From the NCBI RefSeq assembly GCF_000730165.1, contig NZ_CP022112.1:186001-250000 (forward strand): 64,000 bases of DNA, read 5' to 3'. The translations under genes were made by a program, and so were the position numbers. Below the pieces are notes generated by a model. It did no database searches, had not been told where the DNA came from, and was given only the letters and a program-made list of their open reading frames with translations. This DNA comes from Nitrospirillum viridazoti CBAmc (GTDB lineage: Bacteria; Pseudomonadota; Alphaproteobacteria; Azospirillales; Azospirillaceae). This document shows positions 9,343-18,669 of this stretch, in pieces; position 1 is the stretch's first letter, and each line of letters opens with the position of its first letter.

Positions 9343-10689
9343 TCAGCCGGCGTAGACGGCGGTCGGCAGCCAGGTGGCGAGGCCCGGCACCAGGCACAGC
9401 GCCAGGATGGACACCAGCATCAGGCCCACGAAGGGCAGCACCCCCATCACCACGTCGCGCAGGGGGATGTCTGGCGCGATGTTTTTGATGACGAAGATAT
9501 TCAGGCCCACCGGCGGGTGGATCAGGCCCATCTCCATAACAATGGACATGATGATGCCGAACCAGATCAGGTCGAACCCGGCGGCCTTCAGCGGCGGCAG
9601 GATGACGGGCGCCGTCATCAGGATGATACTGACCGGCGGCAGGAAAAAGCCCAGCACCACCACCAGCACCAGGATGGCGGTCAGCAGCACCCATTTCGAC
9701 AGCTGCATGCCCACGATCCACTCCGCCGCGCCCTGGCTGATGTGCAGGTAGCTCATCACGTAGGAATACAGCAGCGACATGCCGATGATCATCATCAGCA
9801 TGGTGGACTCCCGCAGGGTGGACATCAGGATGGGGCCCACCTGCGCCGGTCGCCAGATACGGTAGATGCCGGCCACCATCACCAAGGCCAGGACGGCGCC
9901 CAGGCCCGCCGTCTCCGACGGGGTGGCGATGCCGCCGTACAGCGCGAACATCACGCCGATCAGCAGGATGACGAAGGGCAGCACGCGCGGAATGGCGGCG
10001 AAGCGTTCGCGCGCTGTGAAGGTGTCGGTGCGCAGAAGTTCTGACCACGTCCCGCCTTGGGCGTAGGCCGCCGTAGCCGCCGCCTTTTCCTGGCGATAGC
10101 GCGCCACGGCGTAGATCGCGAACAGCACCACCATCAGCACCCCCGGCCCGATTCCGGCCAGGAACAGGCGGCCCAGCGACTGCTCCGCCGCGACGGCATA
10201 GAGGATCAGGGTGATGGAGGGCGGCAGCAGGATGCCCAGGGTGCCGCCGGCGGCGATGATGCCGGCGGCGAAGCCGGGGGAATAGCCGCGGCGGCGCATC
10301 TCTGGGATACCGGCACTACCGATGGCGGAACAGGTGGCGGGGCTGCTGCCGGCCATGGCGGCAAACAGGGCGCAGGCGAAGACGTTGGCCACGCCCAGGC
10401 CGCCCGGCACCCGGCCCATCCATACATGCAGGGCGGAATAAAGGTCGGAACCGGCGCGTGACCGGCCGATGGCCGCGCCCTTCAGGATGAACAGGGGGAT
10501 GGTCAGCATGGTGATGCTGGCCATTTCCTCATAAACATTCTGGGTGACGGTATCCAGCGAGGCCGCCGGCATGAAGAAGTACATGAACACCACGGCGACG
10601 GCGCCCAGCGCGAAGGCGATGGGCAGGCCGGCGAACAGGGCCACCAGGGTGGCGCCACCGTAGAGCAGGCCGATCTCAACCGTGCCCAT
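9343..10689 (-). CDS. dctM: TRAP transporter large permease (probably malonate)
   Basis: The 448-residue, about 12-helix channel subunit of a Na+-driven TRAP uptake system. It begins MGTVEIGLLYGG and carries the DctM-typical SPATCSAIGSAGIPEM and GGTLGILLPPSI stretches, the re-entrant substrate/Na+ region. I start at ATG 10689, which has AAGGA 8 nt upstream; a start at 10713 would overlap dctQ by 38 bp without a better site. It is the third gene of dctP-dctQ-dctM, overlapping dctQ by 14 bp. The malonate assignment comes from the divergent mat genes. Confidence 0.93.
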   Translation of the reverse strand: MGTVEIGLLYGGATLVALFAGLPIAFALGAVAVVFMYFFMPAASLDTVTQNVYEEMASITMLTIPLFILKGAAIGRSRAGSDLYSALHVWMGRVPGGLGVANVFACALFAAMAGSSPATCSAIGSAGIPEMRRRGYSPGFAAGIIAAGGTLGILLPPSITLILYAVAAEQSLGRLFLAGIGPGVLMVVLFAIYAVARYRQEKAAATAAYAQGGTWSELLRTDTFTARERFAAIPRVLPFVILLIGVMFALYGGIATPSETAGLGAVLALVMVAGIYRIWRPAQVGPILMSTLRESTMLMMIIGMSLLYSYVMSYLHISQGAAEWIVGMQLSKWVLLTAILVLVVVLGFFLPPVSIILMTAPVILPPLKAAGFDLIWFGIIMSIVMEMGLIHPPVGLNIFVIKNIAPDIPLRDVVMGVLPFVGLMLVSILALCLVPGLATWLPTAVYAG

Positions 10690-11257
10690 GGGCGCGTCCT
10701 TCCATAGGGTCATCCCCCGCCTGGGGTGCTAGCAGTTGCAGGGCGATCTGCAGGGTCAGCAGGGTCATACCCGCCGACATGGCGAGGTAGGGGATCCACA
10801 GGGGCGGCGCCCAGGAGGAGAAGGTGGCGTATCCTTCCACCCAGGCCTCATGGCACAACACCCAGGACTTCCAGGAGAAGAAGCCGCAGAACAGCAAGGA
10901 GATCAGATCCGCCACCCGGCGGCGCACGCGCTCCACGCCTGTGGGCAGCAGCCCGCCCACCGCCTCGATGGCGACATGACCACGGCGGGATTGGACGTAG
11001 GCCGCGGACAGGAAGGTGGCGCCGACCAGCAGGAAAATGGCGGTCTCATCCTGCCAGTCGGACGACTGATGCAGGAAGTACCGGGCCAAGGCCTCTTCGG
11101 TCATGACGATGCCGGCGGCCACCACCGCCACCGCCGCGACGGTGGCGATGATGCGGTTGGTCCAGGCCAAGGCCATGCCCGCCCAGCGGATGGGCGCCGA
11201 CGCTCCCCGGGGCAGGCGCGCAGCCCCTGGCCCCTTGTCAAGCCCGGCAGCCCTCAT
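10676..11257 (-). CDS. dctQ: TRAP transporter small permease
   Basis: The 193-residue, four-helix DctQ partner of the large permease. After a short basic N-terminus come helices near residues 27-47, 66-84, 105-125 and 155-178, with DWQDETAIFLLVGATFL and RRGHVAIEA in the expected places. The ATG at 11257 overlaps the TGA of dctP (ATGA), the usual translational coupling; the longer frame upstream lies inside dctP. DctQ proteins stabilise the DctM channel in the inner membrane. Confidence 0.92.
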   Translation of the reverse strand: MRAAGLDKGPGAARLPRGASAPIRWAGMALAWTNRIIATVAAVAVVAAGIVMTEEALARYFLHQSSDWQDETAIFLLVGATFLSAAYVQSRRGHVAIEAVGGLLPTGVERVRRRVADLISLLFCGFFSWKSWVLCHEAWVEGYATFSSWAPPLWIPYLAMSAGMTLLTLQIALQLLAPQAGDDPMEGRAHGHG

Positions 11258-12330
11258 GCCACGTCCTCGGCCAGCTTCAGCAGGGCCGCGGCCTCGGCGG
11301 AACGGTCGGCGAAATCCTTCCAGGCGGTGTCGCGGGCGATGGCGCGCCACTCGTCCATCACCTTGTCGTCCATGTCGACGACCTTCACGCCCGCCTTGGC
11401 ATAGATCTCAGCCACGCGCTGGTCGTCCTTCCTGGCTTCTTCCAGGCCGAAGGGCTCCAGCGACTCACCCACCGTCAGCAGGGCCTTCTGCTGGGCGGCG
11501 GGCAGGCCGTCGAACACGATCTTGGACATCATCAAGGGTTCCAGCATGTACCAGAAGCTCTTCTGCCGGGCGGCGGTCAGGCTCTTGCTCTGCTCTTCCA
11601 GCTTGAAGGAGATCAGGCTGGTGGAACTGGTCACGGCGGCGTCCAGGTTGCCGGTCTGCATGCCGGCATAGATCTCGTTGGACGGAATGGAGGAGACGGC
11701 GGCGCCGGCCGCCTTGAACATCATGTCCATCTCGCGCGACCCGCCCCGGATCTTGATGCCCTTCACGTCGGCGGGATGCAGCACCGGGGTGCCGCGCGCG
11801 GCCACGCCGCCCGCCTGCCACACCCAGGTCAGGATTTTCACGCCCTTGGCCTCCAGCGCCTTGGTCAGCGCCTCACCGATGGGCTTCTTCTTCCAGGCCA
11901 GGCCCTGTTCATAGCTGGTCACCAGGCAGGGCATCAGGCCCAGGTTCATCTCCGGAATCTCACCACCGCCATAAGGCATGGGGTAGAGGGTGAAGTCCAA
12001 GGCCCCCTTCCGCAGCGCCTGCAGCTGCGCCACTGTCTTCATGAGGGAGGAGGCGGGGTAGACCTCGAACTTCAAGGCGCCCTTGGTCTCCGCCTCCACC
12101 TGCGCCGCGAACTTGCGGCACAGCCGGTCGCGGAAGTCGCCCTCCGTCAGTGTGCCGCCGGGGAACTGGTGGGAGATCTTCAGGGTGGTCTGGGCCTGGG
12201 CCAGGCTGGGGAGCAAGCCGCCGGCGCTCAGCACCGTGCCGCCTAGGGTCAGGGCAACGGGGCTGGCCGCCATGCCCCCCAGCAGGGCGCGGCGCGACAA
12301 GGCGGTGTTGGGCGTCTGATCGGTCGACAT
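11254..12330 (-). CDS. dctP: TRAP transporter substrate-binding protein, Tat-type signal
   Basis: The 358-residue periplasmic binding protein of the TRAP system. The N-terminus has SRRALLGG followed by a hydrophobic stretch and AQA, a twin-arginine-type signal. The mature part begins TTLKISHQFPGG, and RGGSREMDMMFKAAGA includes the conserved Arg that salt-bridges a carboxylate ligand in DctP proteins. The start is ATG 12330 with GAGGA upstream; 53 further in-frame codons upstream have no signal-peptide character. It is the first gene of dctPQM, divergent from the GntR regulator. The ligand is inferred to be malonate from the neighbours. Confidence 0.92.
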   Translation of the reverse strand: MSTDQTPNTALSRRALLGGMAASPVALTLGGTVLSAGGLLPSLAQAQTTLKISHQFPGGTLTEGDFRDRLCRKFAAQVEAETKGALKFEVYPASSLMKTVAQLQALRKGALDFTLYPMPYGGGEIPEMNLGLMPCLVTSYEQGLAWKKKPIGEALTKALEAKGVKILTWVWQAGGVAARGTPVLHPADVKGIKIRGGSREMDMMFKAAGAAVSSIPSNEIYAGMQTGNLDAAVTSSTSLISFKLEEQSKSLTAARQKSFWYMLEPLMMSKIVFDGLPAAQQKALLTVGESLEPFGLEEARKDDQRVAEIYAKAGVKVVDMDDKVMDEWRAIARDTAWKDFADRSAEAAALLKLAEDVA

Positions 12331-12718
12331 AGGGGCGTGTTCCTCACCGTGGGCAAGCGCCGGTCTTCTTCTGGTCCGGCGTTGGGGTTGGGCCTGAAGC
12401 GTCGGTTCTGACAAGGAAACGGGTAAAGGCGGGGCCGGGTGTGGCGGCCCGCTCAAGCACTTGGGCGCCAACTCCAGCGCGCTGATCATCCTGGCTTCCG
12501 CAATTGCTCAGTAAATGCTGCAATGGCGAAATATGTCTTTATTTGCAGATGCTTGGGTGATGGAAGCATGTCAGAGCGGCTCGGGGGCGTCAATCTCTGA
12601 AACGCAAGATTGTGCGTCTTGCATGCATGAAGAGGACTGGTGTATGCGTAAAATCAGGCAAGGGGATGTGGGCCGCCGGCCGCCGATAACGCCTGCCCCG
12701 CCCCGGATGAGGTGACCC
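12331..12718. promoter_or_regulatory. divergent control region dctP / matR
   Basis: A 388-bp gap carrying the promoters for the TRAP operon and the mat genes. Two dyads stand out: ATGCTT-N9-AAGCAT (12549-12569), and TCTT-N9-AAGA around a TGCATGCA palindrome (12617-12633). GntR/FCD regulators bind short dyads of this size, so both are candidate MatR operators; the choice between them is open. Confidence 0.45.
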
Positions 12719-13438
12719 ATGGCCCTTCCCGAAACCCGTTCCGAGCAATTGGCCCGTGCGTTGGAGGACGATATCTGCGCCGGCCGCGCCCTGCCGGGCA
12801 TGCGGCTGGACGAACAGGTTCTGGCCCAACGTTTCGGCACGTCGCGCACCCCGGTGCGGGAGGCGTTGAAGATGCTGGCGGCCCAGGGCTTCGTGGAAAT
12901 CCGCCCGCGCCAGGGCGCCGTGGTGGTCGGCCTGGATGTGCGCCAGGTGCTGGAGCTGTTCGAGATCATGGCCGTGCTGGAAGGCCTGTGCGCCCGCCTG
13001 GCCGCCCGCCGCATGACGCCGGCGGAACGGGCGGATCTGATGGCCGTCCACGCCGAATGCCAGCGCCTGGCGGCGGCCGGCGACCCCGACGTTTACTACG
13101 CCATGAACACCCGCTTTCATGAGGTGATCTACGCCGGCAGCCACAACCGCCAGCTGGAGGAAGAGACGCGGCGGGTGCGCAACCGACTGTCCCCCTATCG
13201 CCGCAACCAGTTGCACCAGCTGGGGCGTGTCGCGAAGTCGGTGCAGGAGCATGACGACGTGGTGCGCGCCCTGCTGGAGGGCGATCCCGATCGGGCGGAA
13301 AGCCTGATGCGCCGCCACATCGGCATCCAGGGCGACGGCCTGTCCGACTTCGTGTCCAACATGTCGACACCGCAGGCCGTGTCCAACCCACCGCCGGCCT
13401 TGGCGGGCACGCTCGGCCGGCCTACCATTGTGCAGTGA
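12719..13438 (+). CDS. matR: GntR-family regulator, FCD subfamily (probable MatR)
   Basis: 239 residues. The N-terminal winged helix (residues 8-72) has LDEQVLAQRFGTSRTPVREAL, the GntR signature. The C-terminal helical FCD domain holds the metal/ligand residues, with Asp/His in YYAMNTRFHEVIY and SVQEHDDVVRAL followed by RRHI. Members of this family sense small carboxylates. It lies directly before malonyl-CoA decarboxylase and synthetase and divergent from a TRAP operon, the matR arrangement known from rhizobia, so it probably represses malonate genes until malonate or malonyl-CoA appears. The gene name rests on context. Confidence 0.85.
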   Translation: MALPETRSEQLARALEDDICAGRALPGMRLDEQVLAQRFGTSRTPVREALKMLAAQGFVEIRPRQGAVVVGLDVRQVLELFEIMAVLEGLCARLAARRMTPAERADLMAVHAECQRLAAAGDPDVYYAMNTRFHEVIYAGSHNRQLEEETRRVRNRLSPYRRNQLHQLGRVAKSVQEHDDVVRALLEGDPDRAESLMRRHIGIQGDGLSDFVSNMSTPQAVSNPPPALAGTLGRPTIVQ

Positions 13439-13516
13439 CCGTTCGCCGCCATCTCAATCTGCGTCCGTCCACTCTGGTTTGCCCATTCCGGTTTGCAAGG
13501 CCACGAGGTCCAGCCC

Positions 13517-15010
13517 ATGAGCAGCAGCACCTTCTTCCGGTCCATGTTGACGACCATCGCCGATCGCGGCCGCGCCCTGGTGCGCCGTCACGGTCCCATG
13601 GTGGAGGATTTGCTGGAGGACGCGGCCAAGCTGATGCCGCTGTCCGCCAAGGGGCAGCCCAAGCGCGACCTGCCCACCCTATGCGACACCCTGCTGTCCG
13701 GCCGGGGCGAGGCCTCGGGCGTGGCGCTGGCCGGGCAGATCCTGGACCAGTGGGCGCGGCTTGACACCACAGGCCAGCGGGCCTTCCTGCTGGATCTGGC
13801 GTATCGTTTCGGTCCCGACCCAATCAAGCTGGACAAAGCCATTGACGCCTATCGCGCGGCGCCGGGCGCCGGGACGGCGCTGGCCCTGCACAACGCGGCC
13901 GAGGCGCGGCGGCAGGAACTGTTCCGCCGCCTGAACCTGGCCCCCGGCGGGACCGAGGCGGTGGTGCGCATGCGCGAAGCCCTGTTCCGGGTGATGGCCG
14001 ACGCGCAGGGGGTGGAAAAGCAGGCGCTGGAGGCGGTGGACGCGGACTTCAGCCATCTGCTGGCCAGCTGGTTCAACCGCGGTTTCCTGGTGCTGCGCCA
14101 CATCGATTGGACGACCCCGGCCAATATTCTGGAAAAGATCATCCGGTATGAGGCGGTGCACACCATCCGAGATTGGGACGATCTGCGCCGCCGCCTGGCG
14201 CCGGCCGACCGCCGCTGCTTCGCCTTCTTTCATCCCCAGCTGCCCGACGACCCGCTGATCTTCGTGGAGGTCGCGCTGGCGCCGGACATCCCGGCCAGCA
14301 TCGATGCCCTGCTGGCGGAGGGCCGTGCGCCCATGGCGGAGGAAGACGCGACCACCGCCGTATTCTATTCCATCTCCAACTGCCAGGAGGGGCTGCGCGG
14401 CGTTTCCTTCGGCAACTTCCTGATCAAGCAGGTGGTGGAGGATTTGCGGGGAGAACTGCCCAACCTGCGCACCTTCGTCACGCTGTCGCCCGTGCCGGCC
14501 TTCGCCAAGTGGCTGGCGCGGGAACGTGGGGACGAGGCGTCCGCCGTGCTGGCGGCGGCGGACAAGGCCATCCTGGCGGCGCTGGACCAGCCGGACTGGC
14601 AGCGCGATCCGGGCACCGCGGCCACCGTGTCGCCCGTGCTGCTGCAGGCGGCGGCGCACTATTTCCTGAAGGCCAAGTCCCGTGGCAACAAGCCGGTGGA
14701 CCCGGTCGCCCGCTTCCACCTGGGCAATGGTGCCCGGCTGGAACGCCTGAACTTCCTGGGCGATTTGTCGCCCAAGGGCCTGAGCCAATCGCATGGCCTG
14801 ATGGTCAATTACCTCTATAAGCTGGACGACATCGAAACCAACCATGAGCGCTACGCCGACAAGGGCGAGGTGGTGGCCGCGGCGGCCGTCCGCCGTCACC
14901 TGAAGGCCGAGAGCGGCACGGACGAACCCAAGCCGCCCAAGCCTGGCAAGGCTGGGGCGCCCAAGCGCGCCCGCCCCGCCAGCGATGCCGCCCAGCCGCC
15001 TGTTGTTTAG
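13517..15010 (+). CDS. matA: malonyl-CoA decarboxylase
   Basis: Converts malonyl-CoA to acetyl-CoA and CO2 in the cytoplasm. 497 residues from ATG 13517 (GAGG about 9 nt upstream). The N-terminal helical half is followed by a GNAT-like catalytic half. GVSFGNFLIKQVVEDLRGEL and TLSPVPAFAKWL (catalytic Ser region) and DPVARFHLGNGA (catalytic His) match the MCD family closely. The C-terminus is a Lys/Pro-rich tail with no obvious function. It is followed 47 bp later by matB, so MatB makes malonyl-CoA and MatA consumes it. Confidence 0.95.
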   Translation: MSSSTFFRSMLTTIADRGRALVRRHGPMVEDLLEDAAKLMPLSAKGQPKRDLPTLCDTLLSGRGEASGVALAGQILDQWARLDTTGQRAFLLDLAYRFGPDPIKLDKAIDAYRAAPGAGTALALHNAAEARRQELFRRLNLAPGGTEAVVRMREALFRVMADAQGVEKQALEAVDADFSHLLASWFNRGFLVLRHIDWTTPANILEKIIRYEAVHTIRDWDDLRRRLAPADRRCFAFFHPQLPDDPLIFVEVALAPDIPASIDALLAEGRAPMAEEDATTAVFYSISNCQEGLRGVSFGNFLIKQVVEDLRGELPNLRTFVTLSPVPAFAKWLARERGDEASAVLAAADKAILAALDQPDWQRDPGTAATVSPVLLQAAAHYFLKAKSRGNKPVDPVARFHLGNGARLERLNFLGDLSPKGLSQSHGLMVNYLYKLDDIETNHERYADKGEVVAAAAVRRHLKAESGTDEPKPPKPGKAGAPKRARPASDAAQPPVV

Positions 15011-15057
15011 GTCTCAATAATAACAACGCCCCAAGAAGACGCCGGAGTGTGACCGCC

Positions 15058-16599
15058 ATGGCCAACCATCTCTTTTCCCTGATCCTGAGCCGCATGCCGG
15101 CCCTGGAGACGCCGTTCATCATCATTCCGGAAACCAAGGGCCAGCCCGAGCGGACACTGACCTACGGCGAGATGACGGCGCTGTCGGCGCGCATGGCCAA
15201 CCTGCTGGTGGCCCGGGGGGTGAAGCCGGGCGACCGTGTGGCGGTGCAGGTGGAGAAGAGCGCCGAGGCCATCATGCTCTATCTCGCCTGCGTGCGGGCG
15301 GGCGCCATCTACCTGCCGCTGAACACCGGTTACACCCTGGCGGAACTGGACTATTTCATCGGCGACGCCACGCCCCACCTGGTGGTGTGCGATCCCGCCA
15401 AGGCGGGCCCCATGACGGAACTGGCCCGCGCCAAGGGCGTGGCCGCCGTGGAAACGCTGGGGGGCCAGGGGGCGGCCGATGCCGGCACCCTGCTGGCGGC
15501 GGCGCTGGCGCAGTCCAGCACCTTCGCGGACATCGACCGTGGCGCCGACGACCTGGCCGCCATCCTCTACACCTCAGGCACCACCGGCCGGTCCAAGGGC
15601 GCCATGCTCAGCCATGACAACCTGGCTTCCAACGCCTTGACCCTGGTGGACTATTGGCGGTTCACGGGTCGCGACGTGCTGCTGCACGCCCTGCCCATCT
15701 TCCACACCCATGGCCTGTTCGTGGCCACCAACACCCTGCTGCTGGCCGGCGGCACGATGATCTTCCTCGCCAGGTTCGATGCCGACGAGGTCATGCGCCA
15801 GCTGCCGCGCGCCACCACCATGATGGGTGTGCCCACCTTCTACGTCCGCCTGCTGCAGCATCCGGGCCTGACCAAGGAGGCGACGGCCCACATGCGGCTG
15901 TTCATCTCCGGCTCGGCGCCACTGCTGGCCGAAACCCATGACAGCTGGCGGGCCCGCACCGGTCTGGCGATCCTGGAACGGTACGGCATGACCGAAACCA
16001 ACATGAACACCTCCAACCCCTATGACGGCGACCGGGTGGCTGGCACCGTGGGCTTCCCCCTGCCGGGCGTGGCCCTGCGCGTGGTGGATCCGGAGACGGG
16101 CGCCGCCATCCCGCAGGGGGAGATCGGCATGATCGAGGTGCGCGGCCCCAACGTCTTCAAAGGCTATTGGCAGATGCCGGAGAAGACGGCGGCCGAATTC
16201 CGCCCCGACGGCTTCTTCATCACCGGCGACCTGGGCAAGATCGACGCCCGGGGCTATGTCCACATCGTCGGCCGGGGCAAGGACCTGGTCATCTCCGGCG
16301 GCTACAACGTCTATCCCAAGGAGATCGAGACGGAGATCGACGGCCTGCCCGGCGTGGTGGAAAGCGCCGTCATCGGCGTGCCGCATCCGGACTTCGGTGA
16401 AGGGGTGACGGCCGTGGTGGTGCGTCAGAAAGGGGCGGCTGTGGATGAGGCCGCCGTGCTGGCCGCTCTGGACGGCCGCCTGGCCAAGTTCAAGCAGCCC
16501 AAGCGCGTGCTGTTCGTGGACGACCTGCCGCGCAACACCATGGGCAAGGTGCAGAAGAACCTGCTGCGCCAGGAATACCAGGGGCTTTACAGGAAATAG
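15058..16599 (+). CDS. matB: malonyl-CoA synthetase (malonate-CoA ligase)
   Basis: An adenylate-forming acyl-CoA synthetase of 513 residues. Motifs in order: YTSGTTGRSKGAMLSH (P-loop), ERYGMTETNMNT (A5), ITGDLG and KDLVISGGYNVYPKEIE (hinge), and RNTMGKVQKNLLR with the C-terminal catalytic Lys. GMTETNM together with the mat neighbours favours malonate over other acids. The start is ATG 15058 with CGGAG 11 nt upstream; a GTG at 15049 lies too close to that site. It is the last gene of matRAB, followed by a strong terminator. Confidence 0.95.
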   Translation: MANHLFSLILSRMPALETPFIIIPETKGQPERTLTYGEMTALSARMANLLVARGVKPGDRVAVQVEKSAEAIMLYLACVRAGAIYLPLNTGYTLAELDYFIGDATPHLVVCDPAKAGPMTELARAKGVAAVETLGGQGAADAGTLLAAALAQSSTFADIDRGADDLAAILYTSGTTGRSKGAMLSHDNLASNALTLVDYWRFTGRDVLLHALPIFHTHGLFVATNTLLLAGGTMIFLARFDADEVMRQLPRATTMMGVPTFYVRLLQHPGLTKEATAHMRLFISGSAPLLAETHDSWRARTGLAILERYGMTETNMNTSNPYDGDRVAGTVGFPLPGVALRVVDPETGAAIPQGEIGMIEVRGPNVFKGYWQMPEKTAAEFRPDGFFITGDLGKIDARGYVHIVGRGKDLVISGGYNVYPKEIETEIDGLPGVVESAVIGVPHPDFGEGVTAVVVRQKGAAVDEAAVLAALDGRLAKFKQPKRVLFVDDLPRNTMGKVQKNLLRQEYQGLYRK

Positions 16600-16634
16600 C
16601 CCCTCGTCCGTCGCGCGTTGAAATCGGCATAAAA

Positions 16635-16666
16635 AAAGACCGGATGGGACAGCCCACCCGGTCTTT
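16635..16666. terminator. bidirectional rho-independent terminator after matB
   Basis: AAAGACCGG (16635-16643) pairs with CCGGTCTTT (16658-16666), with an inner TGGG/CCCA pair and a 4-nt loop. A seven-A run precedes it and TTT closes it, so it can serve matB on the plus strand and the DUF465 gene on the minus strand. Confidence 0.85.
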
Positions 16667-16734
16667 CACTTTCAGGACCCCGGCACCCGGTTCGGGTGGA
16701 CGGCGGCCCCACATGGCCAGTGGCCCGCGACGGA

Positions 16735-16902
16735 TCAGTGCCGCGTGTGTTCGTCGATCTTCTCTTTCAGCCTGAGCTTTTCGAATTTCATGCGCTGCAC
16801 GAGGGCGCTGTCATGATAGGGGCGTGCCAGTTCGCTGTGGATACGGTCTTCCAGACTGGCATGCTTCTGGCGCAGGCTTTCGACGAAATTGTCAGTGGCC
16901 AT
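16735..16902 (-). CDS. DUF465 (YdcH-like) small protein
   Basis: A 55-residue gene read directly from the sequence. The protein starts MATDNFVESLRQKHASLEDR and ends FEKLRLKEKIDEHTRH. It is a single charged helical hairpin with the H-x-x-L-E-x-x-I and L-K-x-K-L/R-x-L-K-E/D-x-I pattern typical of the DUF465/YdcH family, which often lies near envelope or cell-division genes and has no established biochemical role. GGAGG lies 6 nt before the ATG. It is convergent with matB. Confidence 0.88.
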   Translation of the reverse strand: MATDNFVESLRQKHASLEDRIHSELARPYHDSALVQRMKFEKLRLKEKIDEHTRH

Positions 16903-17247
16903 AGTTCCCTCCAGCTATCTGTTCAAGGGATAAAGGCGAGATCGCCTTGAGTGCCTTAGACGATGGTCCGGTTCTGGCAGTAGTTCCATCCCGTTTGCCG
17001 CCAGCGCAACAAGATCGGCGCCAGCGTATATTTTCTTTTATTGACGCATCCGTCATCAGGCGACAATCGGCGCCTTGAGGCGGTCATGCCGCGTTTCAAA
17101 AGCTTACGCCCCTCATAGGCCGAAGTCTTCAACAAAATAGGATAGTGCTAGACGAAGGGCAGGGGCGCGTTAAGCCTTTATCCAGCCGCCTATGACAACG
17201 TCGTGACAGCCATATGACACCCGGAAGTCGCCTGTTTTCAAGGCTTC
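16903..17247. other. intergenic region upstream of the MFS gene
   Basis: About 345 bp of lower-GC sequence between the DUF465 gene and the MFS promoter. I see no supported coding frame or RNA gene in it. The DUF465 promoter should lie at its left end. Confidence 0.5.
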
Positions 17248-17275
17248 TTGAAATATGGGTAATTGCCCGTATTAT
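17248..17275 (+). promoter_or_regulatory. sigma-70-like promoter of MFS gene
   Basis: TTGAAA (17248-17253), a 16-nt spacer, and TATTAT (17270-17275). Expected transcription start is near 17282, about 31 nt before the ATG at 17313. The spacer contains a near-dyad GGGTAATTGCCC that could be an operator. Confidence 0.55.
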
Positions 17276-17312
17276 AGGAGCCACCCTGTACCCCGATCGG
17301 ATAAGCGCCGCC

Positions 17313-18641
17313 ATGACCGACGTGACCGCCCCCAAAAATTCCTTTGGCTCCGCGCCATCGTTGGCCCGGCACCTGGCCCGGCAGGTGAACGGGCGCATGC
17401 ATTACGGGTGGGTGGCGGCGGCCCTCGCCTTCGCCACCCTGTTGGTGGGCGCGGGGGTGCGGGCGGCCCCGGGCGTGCTGTTCGTGCCCCTGGAACAGGC
17501 GCTGGGCTGGGACCGCGCCACCATTGCGGCGGCGGTGTCGCTGAACATCTTCCTCTATGGCTTCATGGGCCCGTTCGCAGCTGCCCTGATGCAGGCTGTC
17601 GGCGTCCGGCGCACGATCCTGACAGGCCTGGGCCTGCTGGCGGTGACGACCATCACCAGTACCCTGATGACCCGGCCCTGGCAGATGATGCTGTCCTGGG
17701 GCCTGCTGGTGGGCCTGGGCACGGGCCTCACCTCCATGACCCTGGCGGCCACGGTGGTGAACCGCTGGTTCATCAAGCAGCGCGGCCTGGTCATGGGCCT
17801 GCTGACCGCCAGTTCGGCCACGGGGCAGCTGGTGTTCCTGCCCGGCATGGCCGCCTTGGCCACCCATTTCGGCTGGCAGGCGGTGGGTCTGACGGTGGGG
17901 GCGGCTGCCCTCGCGCTGGTGCCGCTGGTGGGCCTGCTGCTGCCCGACAGCCCCCGCGCCGTGGGCCTGGCGCCCCTGGGCGGGACGCTGGAGGATGAAC
18001 TGCCGCAGTCGAGCGGCAACCCCATCGTCATCGCCTTCACCACGCTGGGCCGGGCGTCGAAGTCGGTGGATTTCTGGCTGTTGTTCGGCAGCTTCTTCGT
18101 TTGCGGCCTATCGACCAACGGCCTGATCGGCACGCACCTCATCTCCGCCTGTTTCGACCAGGGCATCCCCGAAGTGGCGGCCGCCAGCCTGCTGGCCCTG
18201 ATGGGCCTGTTCGATCTGGTGGGCACCACCGGGTCCGGTTGGCTGTCCGACCGGGTCGATAGCCGCAAGCTGCTGTTCTGGTATTACGGCCTGCGCGGCC
18301 TGTCCTTGTTCTACCTGCCCCTGTCGGGCTTCAGCCTCTACGGCCTCTCTATCTTCGCCGCGTTCTACGGCTTGGACTGGATCGCCACCGTGCCGCCCAC
18401 CGTACGCCTGGTCACCGACCGCTTCGGCCGTCGCGACGCGCCCGTGGTCTTCGGCTGGGTGGGGGCGGGCCATCAGATGGGCGCGGCCCTGGCGGCCTAT
18501 GGCACCGGCATCATCCGCACCGAATGGGGCAGCTACTTCCCGGCGTTCCAGGTCGCGGGCCTGGCCTGCGTGTTGACCGCGATCATGGTGCTGTTCATCA
18601 ACCGCCGCCGTAACACCGCGACGCTGGCCCCGGCCGAGTGA
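17313..18641 (+). CDS. MFS transporter, oxalate/formate-antiporter-like
   Basis: A 442-residue carrier with about 12 membrane helices in two halves joined by a cytoplasmic loop near residues 200-230. HYGWVAAALAF at the first helix, GAGVRAAPGVLFVPLEQALGW and VNRWFIKQRGLVMGLLTA are typical of the monocarboxylate/oxalate-formate branch. WLSDRVDSRKLLF is the repeat of the MFS cytoplasmic motif in the second half. The substrate is unknown, probably a small organic anion. The start at ATG 17313 fits the promoter. The 3' end faces the ABC permease and is followed by repeat copy B. Confidence 0.85.
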   Translation: MTDVTAPKNSFGSAPSLARHLARQVNGRMHYGWVAAALAFATLLVGAGVRAAPGVLFVPLEQALGWDRATIAAAVSLNIFLYGFMGPFAAALMQAVGVRRTILTGLGLLAVTTITSTLMTRPWQMMLSWGLLVGLGTGLTSMTLAATVVNRWFIKQRGLVMGLLTASSATGQLVFLPGMAALATHFGWQAVGLTVGAAALALVPLVGLLLPDSPRAVGLAPLGGTLEDELPQSSGNPIVIAFTTLGRASKSVDFWLLFGSFFVCGLSTNGLIGTHLISACFDQGIPEVAAASLLALMGLFDLVGTTGSGWLSDRVDSRKLLFWYYGLRGLSLFYLPLSGFSLYGLSIFAAFYGLDWIATVPPTVRLVTDRFGRRDAPVVFGWVGAGHQMGAALAAYGTGIIRTEWGSYFPAFQVAGLACVLTAIMVLFINRRRNTATLAPAE

Positions 18642-18669
18642 ATAAGTTCAGCGGCGGAAAGTGACCTTA

